Shown here piece after piece: positions 53,943 to 61,617 of a DNA stretch of 64,000 bases. Source of the stretch: Burkholderiales bacterium PBB3. GTDB taxonomy: Bacteria > Pseudomonadota > Gammaproteobacteria > Burkholderiales > Burkholderiaceae_C. The stretch is from the NCBI GenBank assembly GCA_002256115.1, contig NKIK01000003.1, positions 124,001 to 188,000 on the forward strand. Reading direction: 5' to 3'. Every line of letters starts with the position of its first letter. The first letter of the stretch is position 1. The notes under the pieces were generated by a model. That model was not told where the DNA came from, made no database searches, and saw only the letters and a program-made list of their open reading frames with translations. Position numbers and translations under genes: made by a program.

Positions 53943-55601
53943 TTAGAAACCCGCCGCTACCGCCAGAGCCAAAAAACTGCTCAGCAGCCCCACATCCAGC
54001 AGGTTAAATTCGCGGCCGTTGTGCACGACCACGCGCTGGCCATCGGTGGCCAGGTAGATGCCGGTGCTGGCGTAGTAGCGGTAGCTGTAGTTGGCCACCG
54101 TGCCCGCCACACCCGGGGGCGCAAAGTACTGGGGTAAGGTCGCCTCGGCCCAGTCCATCACACGATCGGCACTGGTGGCGGGGCCCGGTATTTCGTCGGC
54201 ACCGATGTCGTTGGCCCCCCGTCGGGGTTGCTTGTCGATGTCTTGCGTCACTTGCGCCAGCGTCTCGCCTTGGTCGATGGCGGGGCTGCCGGGCAGCAGG
54301 CGGCCTTCGGCGGTGACGCTGATGACGCCGGTCAGGCTGCGGGCGTCCACCTTTTCATAGGCGCGCCACTGCTCCAGCGTGCCGCCATCGGCCAGCGGGC
54401 TGCCGGGGCGGTTGTCGGCAAAGTTGCAGGCGCCGCGCGCGTTGTAGAACCAGTTGCTGTCCATGCCCGCACTGCCCTCAAGCCCGTACAGGCCCGCGGC
54501 ACTGATCTCGTTGGCCCAGCGGATGCGCGCGCAGTCGCCACCGTCTTGAATGACCAGGTTGTTGCGAATCAGGGGGTTGATGTTGGCGGGACGCCCGGCA
54601 AAGGGCTCAAAGTCTTGCAAGGTCACGCCAAAATAAATGGCGGCGTGCCCGCTCGACGCGGTGTTGACGATGGTGTTGTTGACCACCGCCGCATCCTGCG
54701 CGGCATACAGGCCAATGCCCGCGTAGCCTGTGTCGCGCACCACGTTGTTGCGCACCAGGCCGCGAATGCTCTCGTAATAGCGGGGGTTCAGCGCGGTATC
54801 AAAGAAGTCCGGGCTGGTGTCAAAGCCCACCATGATGCCGCCCACGCCGGTGCGCTCTATGCGGTTGCGCTGTATGACCACATCGGCCGCGCCACCCTTG
54901 AAGTACAGGCCGGTGGTGGCAATGTCGTGGATATAGCTGTCCTCCACCAGCATGCGGCTGCCGTTGACGTTGTCGATACCTTCTGCATTTTTGTCGTCCA
55001 GCGCCATGCCTGCGGGGTAGACGCGGCCGGTGTTATAGATCTCGCAGCGGCGAATGGTGATGTCGTTGCTTTTGGGGGTGATCTTGATGGCGTCGCGCCC
55101 GGTGTCGTGGATCTTGCAGTCTTCCAGAATGATGTTGGAAGCCCCCAGCCCCTGCTTGTTGTCGCGTGAATCCCAGTCCGTCTGCATGAATACGCCGTAC
55201 AGGTTGCCGCCCATCACTTCCAGCCTTGAGAGGCGGCTACCCGATGCCGATGGGTCGATTTGCACACACACCCCGTCTTGCAGCGCAATGGGGCAAGAGA
55301 TGATGGCCCATTCCCCCTCATAAGAGCGAAGGGTCAGCGGCACGCGCAGGCGCACTTCGTTCTCGTTGTAGACGTTGTTGCCCACTGGCCCACGCAAGGT
55401 CACCGTGTCGCCACCCTGCACCAGCGCGCGCTCGGGGCTGAGCAAGTAGCCCAGGGTTTTGTAAGGCGCAGCCAGGCTGCCATTGCCCGCGGAGTCGCTG
55501 CCTATCGGCGAGACAAACCACTCGGTGGCGTGCGCCATCAAGCTGTTGCTTGCAATTAAGGCAAGGGTGATGGCGATGCGGGTGAATTTGAACTGGTTCA
55601 T
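53943..55601 (-). CDS. Exported right-handed beta-helix protein
   Basis: 552 aa from ATG 55601; signal peptide cleaved after SLMAHA (about aa 25). Begins EWFVSPIGSDSAGNGSLAAPYKTL, the usual opening of pectate-lyase-like choice-of-anchor proteins, followed by about ten helix turns (IILEDCKIHDTGRDAIKI, IRRCEIYNTGR, VIQRNRIERTGVGGI, LVRNNVVRDTGYAGIGLY). The C-terminal ~80 residues (VMDWAEATLPQYF to FNLLDVGLLSSFL) form a separate module common in exported proteins of this family. Probably polysaccharide binding or lyase; catalytic residues not identified. The longer open frame starts in a repeat copy. Confidence 0.85.
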   Translation of the reverse strand: MNQFKFTRIAITLALIASNSLMAHATEWFVSPIGSDSAGNGSLAAPYKTLGYLLSPERALVQGGDTVTLRGPVGNNVYNENEVRLRVPLTLRSYEGEWAIISCPIALQDGVCVQIDPSASGSRLSRLEVMGGNLYGVFMQTDWDSRDNKQGLGASNIILEDCKIHDTGRDAIKITPKSNDITIRRCEIYNTGRVYPAGMALDDKNAEGIDNVNGSRMLVEDSYIHDIATTGLYFKGGAADVVIQRNRIERTGVGGIMVGFDTSPDFFDTALNPRYYESIRGLVRNNVVRDTGYAGIGLYAAQDAAVVNNTIVNTASSGHAAIYFGVTLQDFEPFAGRPANINPLIRNNLVIQDGGDCARIRWANEISAAGLYGLEGSAGMDSNWFYNARGACNFADNRPGSPLADGGTLEQWRAYEKVDARSLTGVISVTAEGRLLPGSPAIDQGETLAQVTQDIDKQPRRGANDIGADEIPGPATSADRVMDWAEATLPQYFAPPGVAGTVANYSYRYYASTGIYLATDGQRVVVHNGREFNLLDVGLLSSFLALAVAAGF

Positions 55602-55713
55602 GGCGAGGCTCTGGAGGTGGCGGGTGGCAGCTAGCGGTTGGAAAAGACCGCACCGGATGCTAGCGCATGCAATCTCGATGCCAAAGGACATTTCTGGATA
55701 GTTTTGGGGTTCT

Positions 55714-55769
55714 GCTACGCTTTTAAGAGCTGCTCCCGCACTATCCATGGGCTGAAAAGCCGCTTTGGC
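55714..55769 (+). repeat. 56-bp dispersed repeat, copy 9
   Basis: Upstream of the beta-helix gene. Read on the minus strand it supplies ATGGATAGTGCGGGAG, a false start for that gene. Confidence 0.88.
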
Positions 55770-55879
55770 ATTCATGCGATGGGGGGCGAAATTATCAGAA
55801 AGCGGTCACCTCAAGTCGCTCGAATTTGTTAGCTTTCATCTAGTACCACCTCTTCTGTGCGTTCCAGAAGAGCTAACTT

Positions 55880-56146
55880 TTAGCCGATGAGCTTGTCATA
55901 TTCGCCATGCGTGCCGACCCAAAACCAATGTACGCCGCGTGGCACAGGGAGACCAAGCACGCGGTAATAAAGTCCGACCCGAGCACTGTGAAATCGACCA
56001 TTTGCAACCGTCTTGAAATGTAACGATGGATGACTTGGATCTGCCTTGAGTTGCGCGAAACTTCGGTGCGCCACGGTTTGAACTTCACCGGGCAACACGT
56101 CGAGGCACTGCCAAAACCGCTTGGATGCGGTGTGTATCAAACTCAA
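55880..56146 (-). CDS. RelE/ParE-superfamily toxin-like protein
   Basis: 88 aa. Short beta-rich fold with PSLHFKTVANGRFHSARVG, YYRVLGL and FVG-like end WFWVGTHGEYDKLIG, the usual layout of this toxin group. The likely start is TTG 56146, which overlaps the antitoxin stop (TTGA). Conserved Arg and His near the C-terminus fit a ribosome-dependent nuclease, but activity is not shown. Confidence 0.8.
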   Translation of the reverse strand: MSLIHTASKRFWQCLDVLPGEVQTVAHRSFAQLKADPSHPSLHFKTVANGRFHSARVGLYYRVLGLPVPRGVHWFWVGTHGEYDKLIG

Positions 56147-56343
56147 AGTTGCCTCGCCGAGCCGACTCGATAGTCAGCCAGCGCCTCAGCCGCCAACTGA
56201 TCAAGCTTTCCGGAGGCTGCATCCTGCTCGATTTGCCTATCCCACGCGTTGCCATCGAAATCAGCGAACCACCGCCGGAATTCAGCTAGCTCCATAGGGG
56301 GCAATGACTCCACAGCACTCTCAATTGACTTCACATTTCCCAT
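56143..56343 (-). CDS. Antitoxin of the RelE/ParE-like pair
   Basis: 66 aa, acidic. VESLPPMELAEFRRWFADFD followed by WDRQIEQDAASGKLDQLAAE is the pattern of short antitoxins found before such toxins. ATG 56343. The stop overlaps the toxin start, so the pair is translationally coupled. Confidence 0.8.
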   Translation of the reverse strand: MGNVKSIESAVESLPPMELAEFRRWFADFDGNAWDRQIEQDAASGKLDQLAAEALADYRVGSARQL

Positions 56344-56467
56344 GTTTCCGCTCCTTTTATCCAGCTATTCCAGAAGTATGCAGCAAGTCAACCGCTAGCC
56401 TGGTCCGATGGGGTTCGGGCCAGAGCGCAGGTCTGCATTTTCCAAGCAGGAATGAGCCTGATGCTGT

Positions 56468-56518
56468 AATTTGAGGTGAACTGGCAAGTGGGTTGATCAT
56501 CCAGAAATGGAGATCAAC
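56468..56518 (+). repeat. 51-bp direct repeat, left
   Basis: Begins AATTTGAGGTGAACTGGCAA; matches 56888-56938 with two mismatches. Overlaps the end of the decayed toxin ORF. Confidence 0.85.
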
Positions 56519-56609
56519 TGGTGATCAGCAAAACAACTATTGCCATGCGCCGCAAGCAGCTGGGGTAGCTGTACGGTGCGGGTGAACCCTGATCGAACAA
56601 AACCCGCAT
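56514..56609 (-). pseudogene. Remnant of a DUF5615 PIN-like toxin
   Basis: 31 codons starting ATG 56609, the base after the DUF433 stop. MRVLFDQGSPAP is the usual N-terminus of DUF5615 toxins, and RRMAIVVLLITS resembles their C-terminal strand; the ~60 residues normally between them are gone. Looks like an internal deletion that removes most of the active site. Confidence 0.6.
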
Positions 56610-56831
56610 TTATGCCGTCGCCATTGCGCTTCGTGCTGCGTATTCAAGTACAGCACGTGCTTGCGTCAATGTCACACCCGGAAACCAATCGACAAACTCA
56701 TGAACCGACGCATCGTCCTCGAGGTTTTCAAACAGAGCCGCGACCGGTACCCGCGTGCCATGAAAAAGCCAAGCCCCGCTGACCCTAGCGGGGTCTTGTT
56801 CAACAGCCGAGCAGGAAGACCAATCAATCAT
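56610..56831 (-). CDS. DUF433 antitoxin-like protein
   Basis: 73 aa from ATG 56831 (MIDWSSCSAVEQDPARVSG); GTG 56846 is in frame. GAWLFHGTRVPVAALFENLE and FVDWFPGVTLTQARAVLEYA are the DUF433 helix-turn-helix signature. In intact modules it neutralises a DUF5615 toxin encoded directly downstream; here only a remnant of that toxin is left, so this is an orphan antitoxin. Confidence 0.85.
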   Translation of the reverse strand: MIDWSSCSAVEQDPARVSGAWLFHGTRVPVAALFENLEDDASVHEFVDWFPGVTLTQARAVLEYAARSAMATA

Positions 56832-56887
56832 TCTGAGATGGGACACCGGGACGTTTTGTGATGGTTAACGTCGAACGCAGAAGCCGC

Positions 56888-56938
56888 AATTTGAGGTGAA
56901 CTGGCAAGTGGGTTGTCCATCCAGAAATGGAGATCAAC
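56888..56938 (+). repeat. 51-bp direct repeat, right
   Basis: Second copy of the repeat at 56468, 420 bp away. The two copies bracket the DUF433 gene and the toxin remnant. Confidence 0.85.
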
Positions 56939-57031
56939 AGGGATGAATCCCAGCCACCAACGTGTACTTCCCCGCGCAAGATGGCCCAGTCAGGAGAATG
57001 ATGCGTCCCGTGCGCAACGCCGTCACTGCAC

Positions 57032-57976
57032 TTACTCCAAGTGCTCAGTCAGAATCTTCTCCACCATCACAAGCTTTTCCATGTCCGGCAGCTTGACGTC
57101 CTGATTGAAGCGCTGTCCGAATTCACTTATGAACTCGACACAGAAAAGCGCGGTGTAAAAACCAACAACTCTTCGATCCTCCTCGTTTAGGCCTAGCACG
57201 TCGCACCAGTGATCCGTATAGTCCGCATTGGCGTTCGCGCAGAGCAGTGAGGCTCGGGCCAGTCCAATCGTAAAAAGTGAATCACCAAAACATAACCAGT
57301 CCACGTCAACAATTCCACTGAACCGCCCTTCATGCACGAGGACGTTCTTCGTGGTCACGTCATCCAAAAATGGCCTTGGGCGTACGCGAGAGAAGTATCC
57401 TGAAAATCGCCTGGCCTGGTCTGTCACTTGATTTACCGGACTCAAGCTCACCAGGCCTGCCACCCCGATACGGTCCCGGCTGCGCTCCAGTGATGCCGCG
57501 ACGACGTCGGCCCATGACTTGTGTAGTGGTCCGCCTGGCAACCGCAGGAAACCGTGCCCGGGGCCTTCCGGCAAGGTGGCAACCAGCCGCTGAGCCTTAC
57601 AGACTTCCTCAACAATGGCCTTTCGTTGAAATGAAGTCACTCTCTCATAGACCTGCCCCAGGTCTTCACCCTCAAGACGTTCGAGCGCAAGGTATGGAAA
57701 CCCCCGGTAGTCCCCGTGAGCGAGTAACTCGGGCAGTGGTACGCCCAATGGGCGCAGCGTCTTCGACCAGTGAATGGCTCCTTCAATATTGTCGCGCTGC
57801 GCGGTCGTACCCATCTTCACGACCAAGGTTGCGCCATCTGGTCCACGAATGTCGTACACCCAGTGCCCGATTCCGGTCGAAAACCGTTGGACGCTTGTCG
57901 GCGAATCTCCAGTCACTCTTCGGGCAATTTCGACGGCGTCACTTTCTGTGGGTCGTTCCTCATTTTCAGAACTCAT
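57032..57976 (-). CDS. APH/choline-kinase-fold phosphotransferase
   Basis: 314 aa from ATG 57976. N-lobe with ATLVVKMGT (ATP-binding Lys), and the catalytic segment FLDDVTTKNVLVHEGRFSGIVDVDW, where the DDxxxxN and DVDW patterns match the catalytic loop and the metal-binding Asp of the aminoglycoside/homoserine kinase group; the usual HxD His is not present. Substrate cannot be inferred, and drug resistance should not be assumed. Start is followed by a gene-free stretch. Confidence 0.82.
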   Translation of the reverse strand: MSSENEERPTESDAVEIARRVTGDSPTSVQRFSTGIGHWVYDIRGPDGATLVVKMGTTAQRDNIEGAIHWSKTLRPLGVPLPELLAHGDYRGFPYLALERLEGEDLGQVYERVTSFQRKAIVEEVCKAQRLVATLPEGPGHGFLRLPGGPLHKSWADVVAASLERSRDRIGVAGLVSLSPVNQVTDQARRFSGYFSRVRPRPFLDDVTTKNVLVHEGRFSGIVDVDWLCFGDSLFTIGLARASLLCANANADYTDHWCDVLGLNEEDRRVVGFYTALFCVEFISEFGQRFNQDVKLPDMEKLVMVEKILTEHLE

Positions 57977-58476
57977 GGCGGGACCATCCGGTCGTGCCGA
58001 ACGTCTGGCTTAGAAATAATCAACAGGATGTATGGCCATACATCGCAGGGTCTGAGCTTTGGCATGTCACGGGATCGTATCAAACTGGAGGGTGGCTTTG
58101 TAAGACTGCTCCCGCGGCTTCAGCGAAGTTCGCGAACGACCACTGATAGGCAATACGTTGGACATCCAGTCACCAGCCGTTCGCCAGTACCCGCAAACGC
58201 CAGCAATGCTGCCTCATACCACCCCCCCTCTGCACCGTGGGGCTGAAGCTGGTTCGTGGCTGCCTCAGAGTCAGCGCACCAATACGGTATTCACGCAGCA
58301 ACCAATGCCCACCTACCCAGCCGCCGGCGAGTGCGCAAGCCCCACGGTACAGGTACCCATCGCGCATACCAATCCGACTTGCGCGAAGGGCCGTTTAAGT
58401 CCACAACTTGCTCCTACCCTCCGTAGCGATTGAAGCCGAAAATCTTGAATGCTTCTCGTACTAGTCGACGCAATTC
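57977..58476. other. Gene-free stretch
   Basis: About 500 bp without a credible gene on either strand. The open frames here have no ribosome sites or recognisable protein sequence. Contains a run of eight C near 58217. Could be decayed DNA of the accessory patch. Confidence 0.5.
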
Positions 58477-58532
58477 ACTATCACTTTGATAGCTGCTCCC
58501 GCACTATCCACGGGCTGAATACCCGATCTGAC
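58477..58532 (+). repeat. 56-bp dispersed repeat, copy 10
   Basis: Five-prime stem CTATC-ACTTT-GATAG differs in sequence from the other copies but still pairs. Ends 2 bp before the stop of the interrupted membrane ORF. Confidence 0.88.
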
Positions 58533-58534
58533 TC

Positions 58535-58741
58535 TTAGGCGCTGGGTGGCACGTCCGGAGGGCTTCTGAGGTCGTTCGCACGCTTCATTTCCTCGTGAAT
58601 ACCCGCCAAGTAGCTAGCAATAAGGGCGAGCATGACCGCCTCTAAGCTCAGCAACTTGGGGAATATCAAGCCACCACCAAGAATCCCCCCAAGCAACAAG
58701 AGAGCTGATCAAACCACTGTCTTACTCGAAGATTTTTTCAT
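58535..58741 (-). pseudogene. Small membrane protein ORF interrupted by an in-frame TGA
   Basis: 69 codons from ATG 58741 to TAA 58535-58537, with TGA at codon 11. The reading after the TGA is good small-membrane-protein sequence: SALLLLGGILGGGLIF, then EAVMLALIASYLAGIHEEMK and a Pro-rich end. Translation may instead begin at a later codon. No clear ribosome site at ATG 58741. Confidence 0.45.
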
Positions 58742-58802
58742 TGGAAAATCATAATTTGGGAGGTCTATACATGCAGAAAGAAGTGGATTGACGACTGCAG
58801 TG

Positions 58803-59081
58803 TTACTTTTTCACCGAACCGCGAATGGGTGGCAAAGACGTCAGTGACAGTGCTGCCCCTACTGCCCCCAAAACACCGCAAATAAACACAAACAGTTGCA
58901 TCGACGACGCAGTTTGCAGTGAGCTAAATGCTTCAAAGGCACTGGGCGCCACAAACACTAGCAGCAGTATGTTGGTCACTCGTTCTAAAGTGCCCGTTGT
59001 AGTTGTCCGCGCATGCTTTAGACCACTGGTGAACATTAGCAAGCCCAAGACGATAGCGATCAATGTGACTGCGTTTGCCAT
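58803..59081 (-). CDS. Small three-helix membrane protein
   Basis: 92 aa from ATG 59081, preceded by the strong site GAGGAGA. Hydrophobic segments at about aa 3-19, 35-52 and 62-80 (LFVFICGVLGAVGAALSL). No family recognised. Upstream of the interrupted ORF at 58535 on the same strand. Confidence 0.65.
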   Translation of the reverse strand: MANAVTLIAIVLGLLMFTSGLKHARTTTTGTLERVTNILLLVFVAPSAFEAFSSLQTASSMQLFVFICGVLGAVGAALSLTSLPPIRGSVKK

Positions 59082-59122
59082 CAATTCTCCTCAGCGGGGT
59101 GTTCGAAACAACGTTTGGCAAC

Positions 59123-60487
59123 CTAAAACGGCATCTTGGGCATTCCCTTCATGCCCCCCATGCGTTTCATCATTTTCATCATGCCGCCACCGCTCATCTT
59201 CTTCATCATGGTTTGCATCTGCTCAAACTCCTTGAGCATGCGGTTCACCTCCTGCACATGCACACCGGCACCGGCTGCTATGCGGCGCTTGCGGGTGGCT
59301 TTGATGAGGTCGGGCTTGCGGCGCTCCAGCGGCGTCATGCTCTGGATGATGCCTTCCTTGCGCTTGATGTCTTTCTCGGCCCGGTCCATATCCACCTGAC
59401 CGGCCTTGGCCGACATGGCGGCGGGCAGCTTGTCCATGATGCTGGACAGGCCTCCCATCTTCTTCATCTGCTGAATCTGGCTCAAAAAGTCGTTCAGATC
59501 AAAACCTGCACCGCTTTTGACTTTGGCAGCCAGCTTTTGCGCGGCGGCAATGTCCACACCCGCCGTCACCTGCTCCACCAGCGCCAAGATATCGCCCATG
59601 CCCAAAATGCGGCCCGCGTGGCGCTCGGCGTCAAAGACTTCCAGGCCGTCCAGCTTTTCGCTGGTACCGGCAAACTTGATGGGCGCACCCGTAATCTGGC
59701 GCACGGAGAGGGCCGCGCCACCGCGCGAATCACCATCCAGCTTGGTCAAAATAATGCCGGTCAGCGGCAGCGTTTCCTTGAATGCCTTGGCGGTGTTGAC
59801 CGCATCCTGGCCCTGCATGGCGTCCACCACAAACAGGGTTTCAATGGGGTTCAGAGCCGCGTGCAGCTCCTTGATTTCCAGCATCAGCGCTTCGTCAATG
59901 GCCAAGCGGCCGGCGGTATCCACCAGCAGCACATCAAAGAAGTGCTTCTTGGCGTAGTCCAGTGCCGCACGGCCAATGTCGACAGGCTTTTGGTCCGGCG
60001 TGCTGGGGAACCATTCCGCACCGGCCTGGGCCGTCACGGTTTTGAGCTGTTCAATGGCGGCGGGTCGGTACACGTCGCCCGACACGGTCAGCACTTTCTT
60101 TTTGCGCTTCTCTATTAAGTGCTTGGCCAGCTTGCCGGTGGTGGTGGTTTTACCGGCACCTTGCAGGCCGGCCATCAAGATGACGGCGGGCGGCTGGGCG
60201 TTGAGGTTAATGTCGCTGACACCCTCGCCCATGGTGGCGGCCAGCTCCTTGTTGACGATGCTGACCAGCACCTGGCCGGGTTGCAAGGAGCCCAGCACTT
60301 CCTGGCCCAGGGCTTTGTCTTTCACCCGGGCAATGAAGTCGCGCACTACGGGCAGGGCCACATCGGCCTCCAAGAGCGCCATGCGCACTTCGCGCAGCAT
60401 GTCGGACACATTGGTGTCGGTAATGCGGGATTGGCCCCGCAGGTCTTTGATGACACGGGAAAGTTTGTCGGAGAGAGCGGAAGCCAT
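59123..60487 (-). CDS. ffh: Signal recognition particle protein Ffh
   Basis: 454-aa SRP54 GTPase that targets nascent membrane proteins with 4.5S RNA and FtsY. N domain (about aa 1-90), GTPase G domain with LQGAGKTTTTGKLAKHL, VDTAGRLAIDE and TKLDGDSRGGAALSV, and a Met-rich M domain ending GGGMMKMMKRMGG. ATG 60487. The gene is divergent from ypjD. Confidence 0.98.
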   Translation of the reverse strand: MASALSDKLSRVIKDLRGQSRITDTNVSDMLREVRMALLEADVALPVVRDFIARVKDKALGQEVLGSLQPGQVLVSIVNKELAATMGEGVSDINLNAQPPAVILMAGLQGAGKTTTTGKLAKHLIEKRKKKVLTVSGDVYRPAAIEQLKTVTAQAGAEWFPSTPDQKPVDIGRAALDYAKKHFFDVLLVDTAGRLAIDEALMLEIKELHAALNPIETLFVVDAMQGQDAVNTAKAFKETLPLTGIILTKLDGDSRGGAALSVRQITGAPIKFAGTSEKLDGLEVFDAERHAGRILGMGDILALVEQVTAGVDIAAAQKLAAKVKSGAGFDLNDFLSQIQQMKKMGGLSSIMDKLPAAMSAKAGQVDMDRAEKDIKRKEGIIQSMTPLERRKPDLIKATRKRRIAAGAGVHVQEVNRMLKEFEQMQTMMKKMSGGGMMKMMKRMGGMKGMPKMPF

Positions 60488-60577
60488 ATGAGAGTGTCCC
60501 GAGAGGATTCCGCCGTAACGGAACCTATGGTGAGTGCTGGCCAGAGCCAGCAGGGTGCAAAACGCTAAACTGTACCC

Positions 60578-61381
60578 ATGATTTTAGCCAGTGTGCCCCC
60601 TGTTGACCTGATCCTGTCGGTTTTGGCTGCCATTGCCTACGCATGGCCCGCCGTGCGCGCCCAGCATCTGAGCCAGGCGGCTTCACGCGCCTGGGTCGCC
60701 ACGGCCTGGCTGCTGCACGGTGCGGTACTGGCTTTGAGCCTGCTCAGCGATCAACCGCGGTTTGGGTTTGCCACCGCCTTGTCCGTTACCGCTTGGCTGG
60801 TGGCCGCGGTGTATGCGATAGAGAGCCAGCTTTTCCCACAGCTACAAACGCGCTGGACCCTGTGCGCACTGGGTGCGGGCGCAGTGCTGCTGGCGCTGGT
60901 GTTTCCGGGGGGATTGCTCTCCACCACCGCGACGATGTGGTTACCGCTGCATTTGGCGTTTGGTGTGGCCAGCTACGGGCTGTTTGGTACGGCGGTGGTG
61001 CATGCCTGGTTTATGACGCGGGCCGAGAACCGTATGCGCCTGGGGCAAGACCCGGCCAGTGGCCTGCCCTTGCTCACTCTAGAGCGCATCACCTTTCGAC
61101 TGGTGGCGGCCGGCTTTGTGTTGCTTAGCGCCACCCTGCTGATGGGTTTGGGCTTTAGCGAGGCGGTGTATGGCCATGGGCATGCGCTGCGTTGGGACCA
61201 CAAGACTGTGTTCTCTATCTTGGCGTGGCTGACGTTTGCCGTGCTGCTCGTGGGCCGCATGGGCTTTGGCTGGCGCGGCCGCCGCGCGGTGAACATGCTG
61301 TACGGCGGCTCTGTGTTGCTGCTGCTGGCCTACGTGGGCTCACGCTTTGTACTGGAAGTTATTTTGAGGCGCACCGCGTGA
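60578..61381 (+). CDS. ypjD: Inner membrane protein YpjD (cytochrome c assembly-like)
   Basis: 267 aa with eight hydrophobic helices. Family pattern: LPLHLAFGVASYGLFGTAVVHAWF, LERITFRLVAAGFVLLSATLLMG and the HALRWDHKTVFSILAWLTFAVLLVGR block with the conserved WDxKxxxSxxxW. Related to CcsA/CcmC heme-handling proteins. Usual neighbour of ffh. Its stop overlaps the GTG start of the next gene. Confidence 0.92.
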   Translation: MILASVPPVDLILSVLAAIAYAWPAVRAQHLSQAASRAWVATAWLLHGAVLALSLLSDQPRFGFATALSVTAWLVAAVYAIESQLFPQLQTRWTLCALGAGAVLLALVFPGGLLSTTATMWLPLHLAFGVASYGLFGTAVVHAWFMTRAENRMRLGQDPASGLPLLTLERITFRLVAAGFVLLSATLLMGLGFSEAVYGHGHALRWDHKTVFSILAWLTFAVLLVGRMGFGWRGRRAVNMLYGGSVLLLLAYVGSRFVLEVILRRTA

Positions 61382-61617
61382 AGTATTTATTGCTGTTTGT
61401 GGTGGTTTTTATATTTGCCTGGCATTGGCGCAACACGCGCCGCGCAGACATCGCCAAGCGCGCGCGCAAGGTCCATCCTTCACCCAAACCCTCTGCCGAC
61501 CCCATGGATATGGTGCAGTGCGCGCATTGCCACGTACACCTGGGCCAAGCGGAATCAGTCCAGGGCCGCAATGGGCAGTATTGCAGCCCAGAGCACCGGG
61601 CGTTGACAGAATCCTAA
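61378..61617 (+). CDS. PP0621-family small protein with zinc-ribbon-like tail
   Basis: 79 aa from GTG 61378, overlapping the ypjD stop. One N-terminal membrane helix (LLLFVVVFIFAWHW), a basic linker, and a C-terminal CAHCHVHLGQAES ... YCSPEHR with Cys and His that can bind a metal. Known only as a family name. The pilS ATG follows immediately after its stop. Confidence 0.85.
   Translation: MKYLLLFVVVFIFAWHWRNTRRADIAKRARKVHPSPKPSADPMDMVQCAHCHVHLGQAESVQGRNGQYCSPEHRALTES

Noticed and set aside
57032..57976. Aminoglycoside resistance gene
   Set aside because: Only the kinase fold is supported. Motifs for a specific drug kinase are not seen, and the catalytic HxD His is absent.
58158..58433. 91-codon open frame in the gap after the APH-like gene
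   Set aside because: No ribosome site, no recognisable sequence and uneven composition; treated as non-coding.
59075..60118. 347-codon open frame opposite ffh
   Set aside because: Antisense to a clear housekeeping gene; composition follows the codon pattern of ffh, with no family features.
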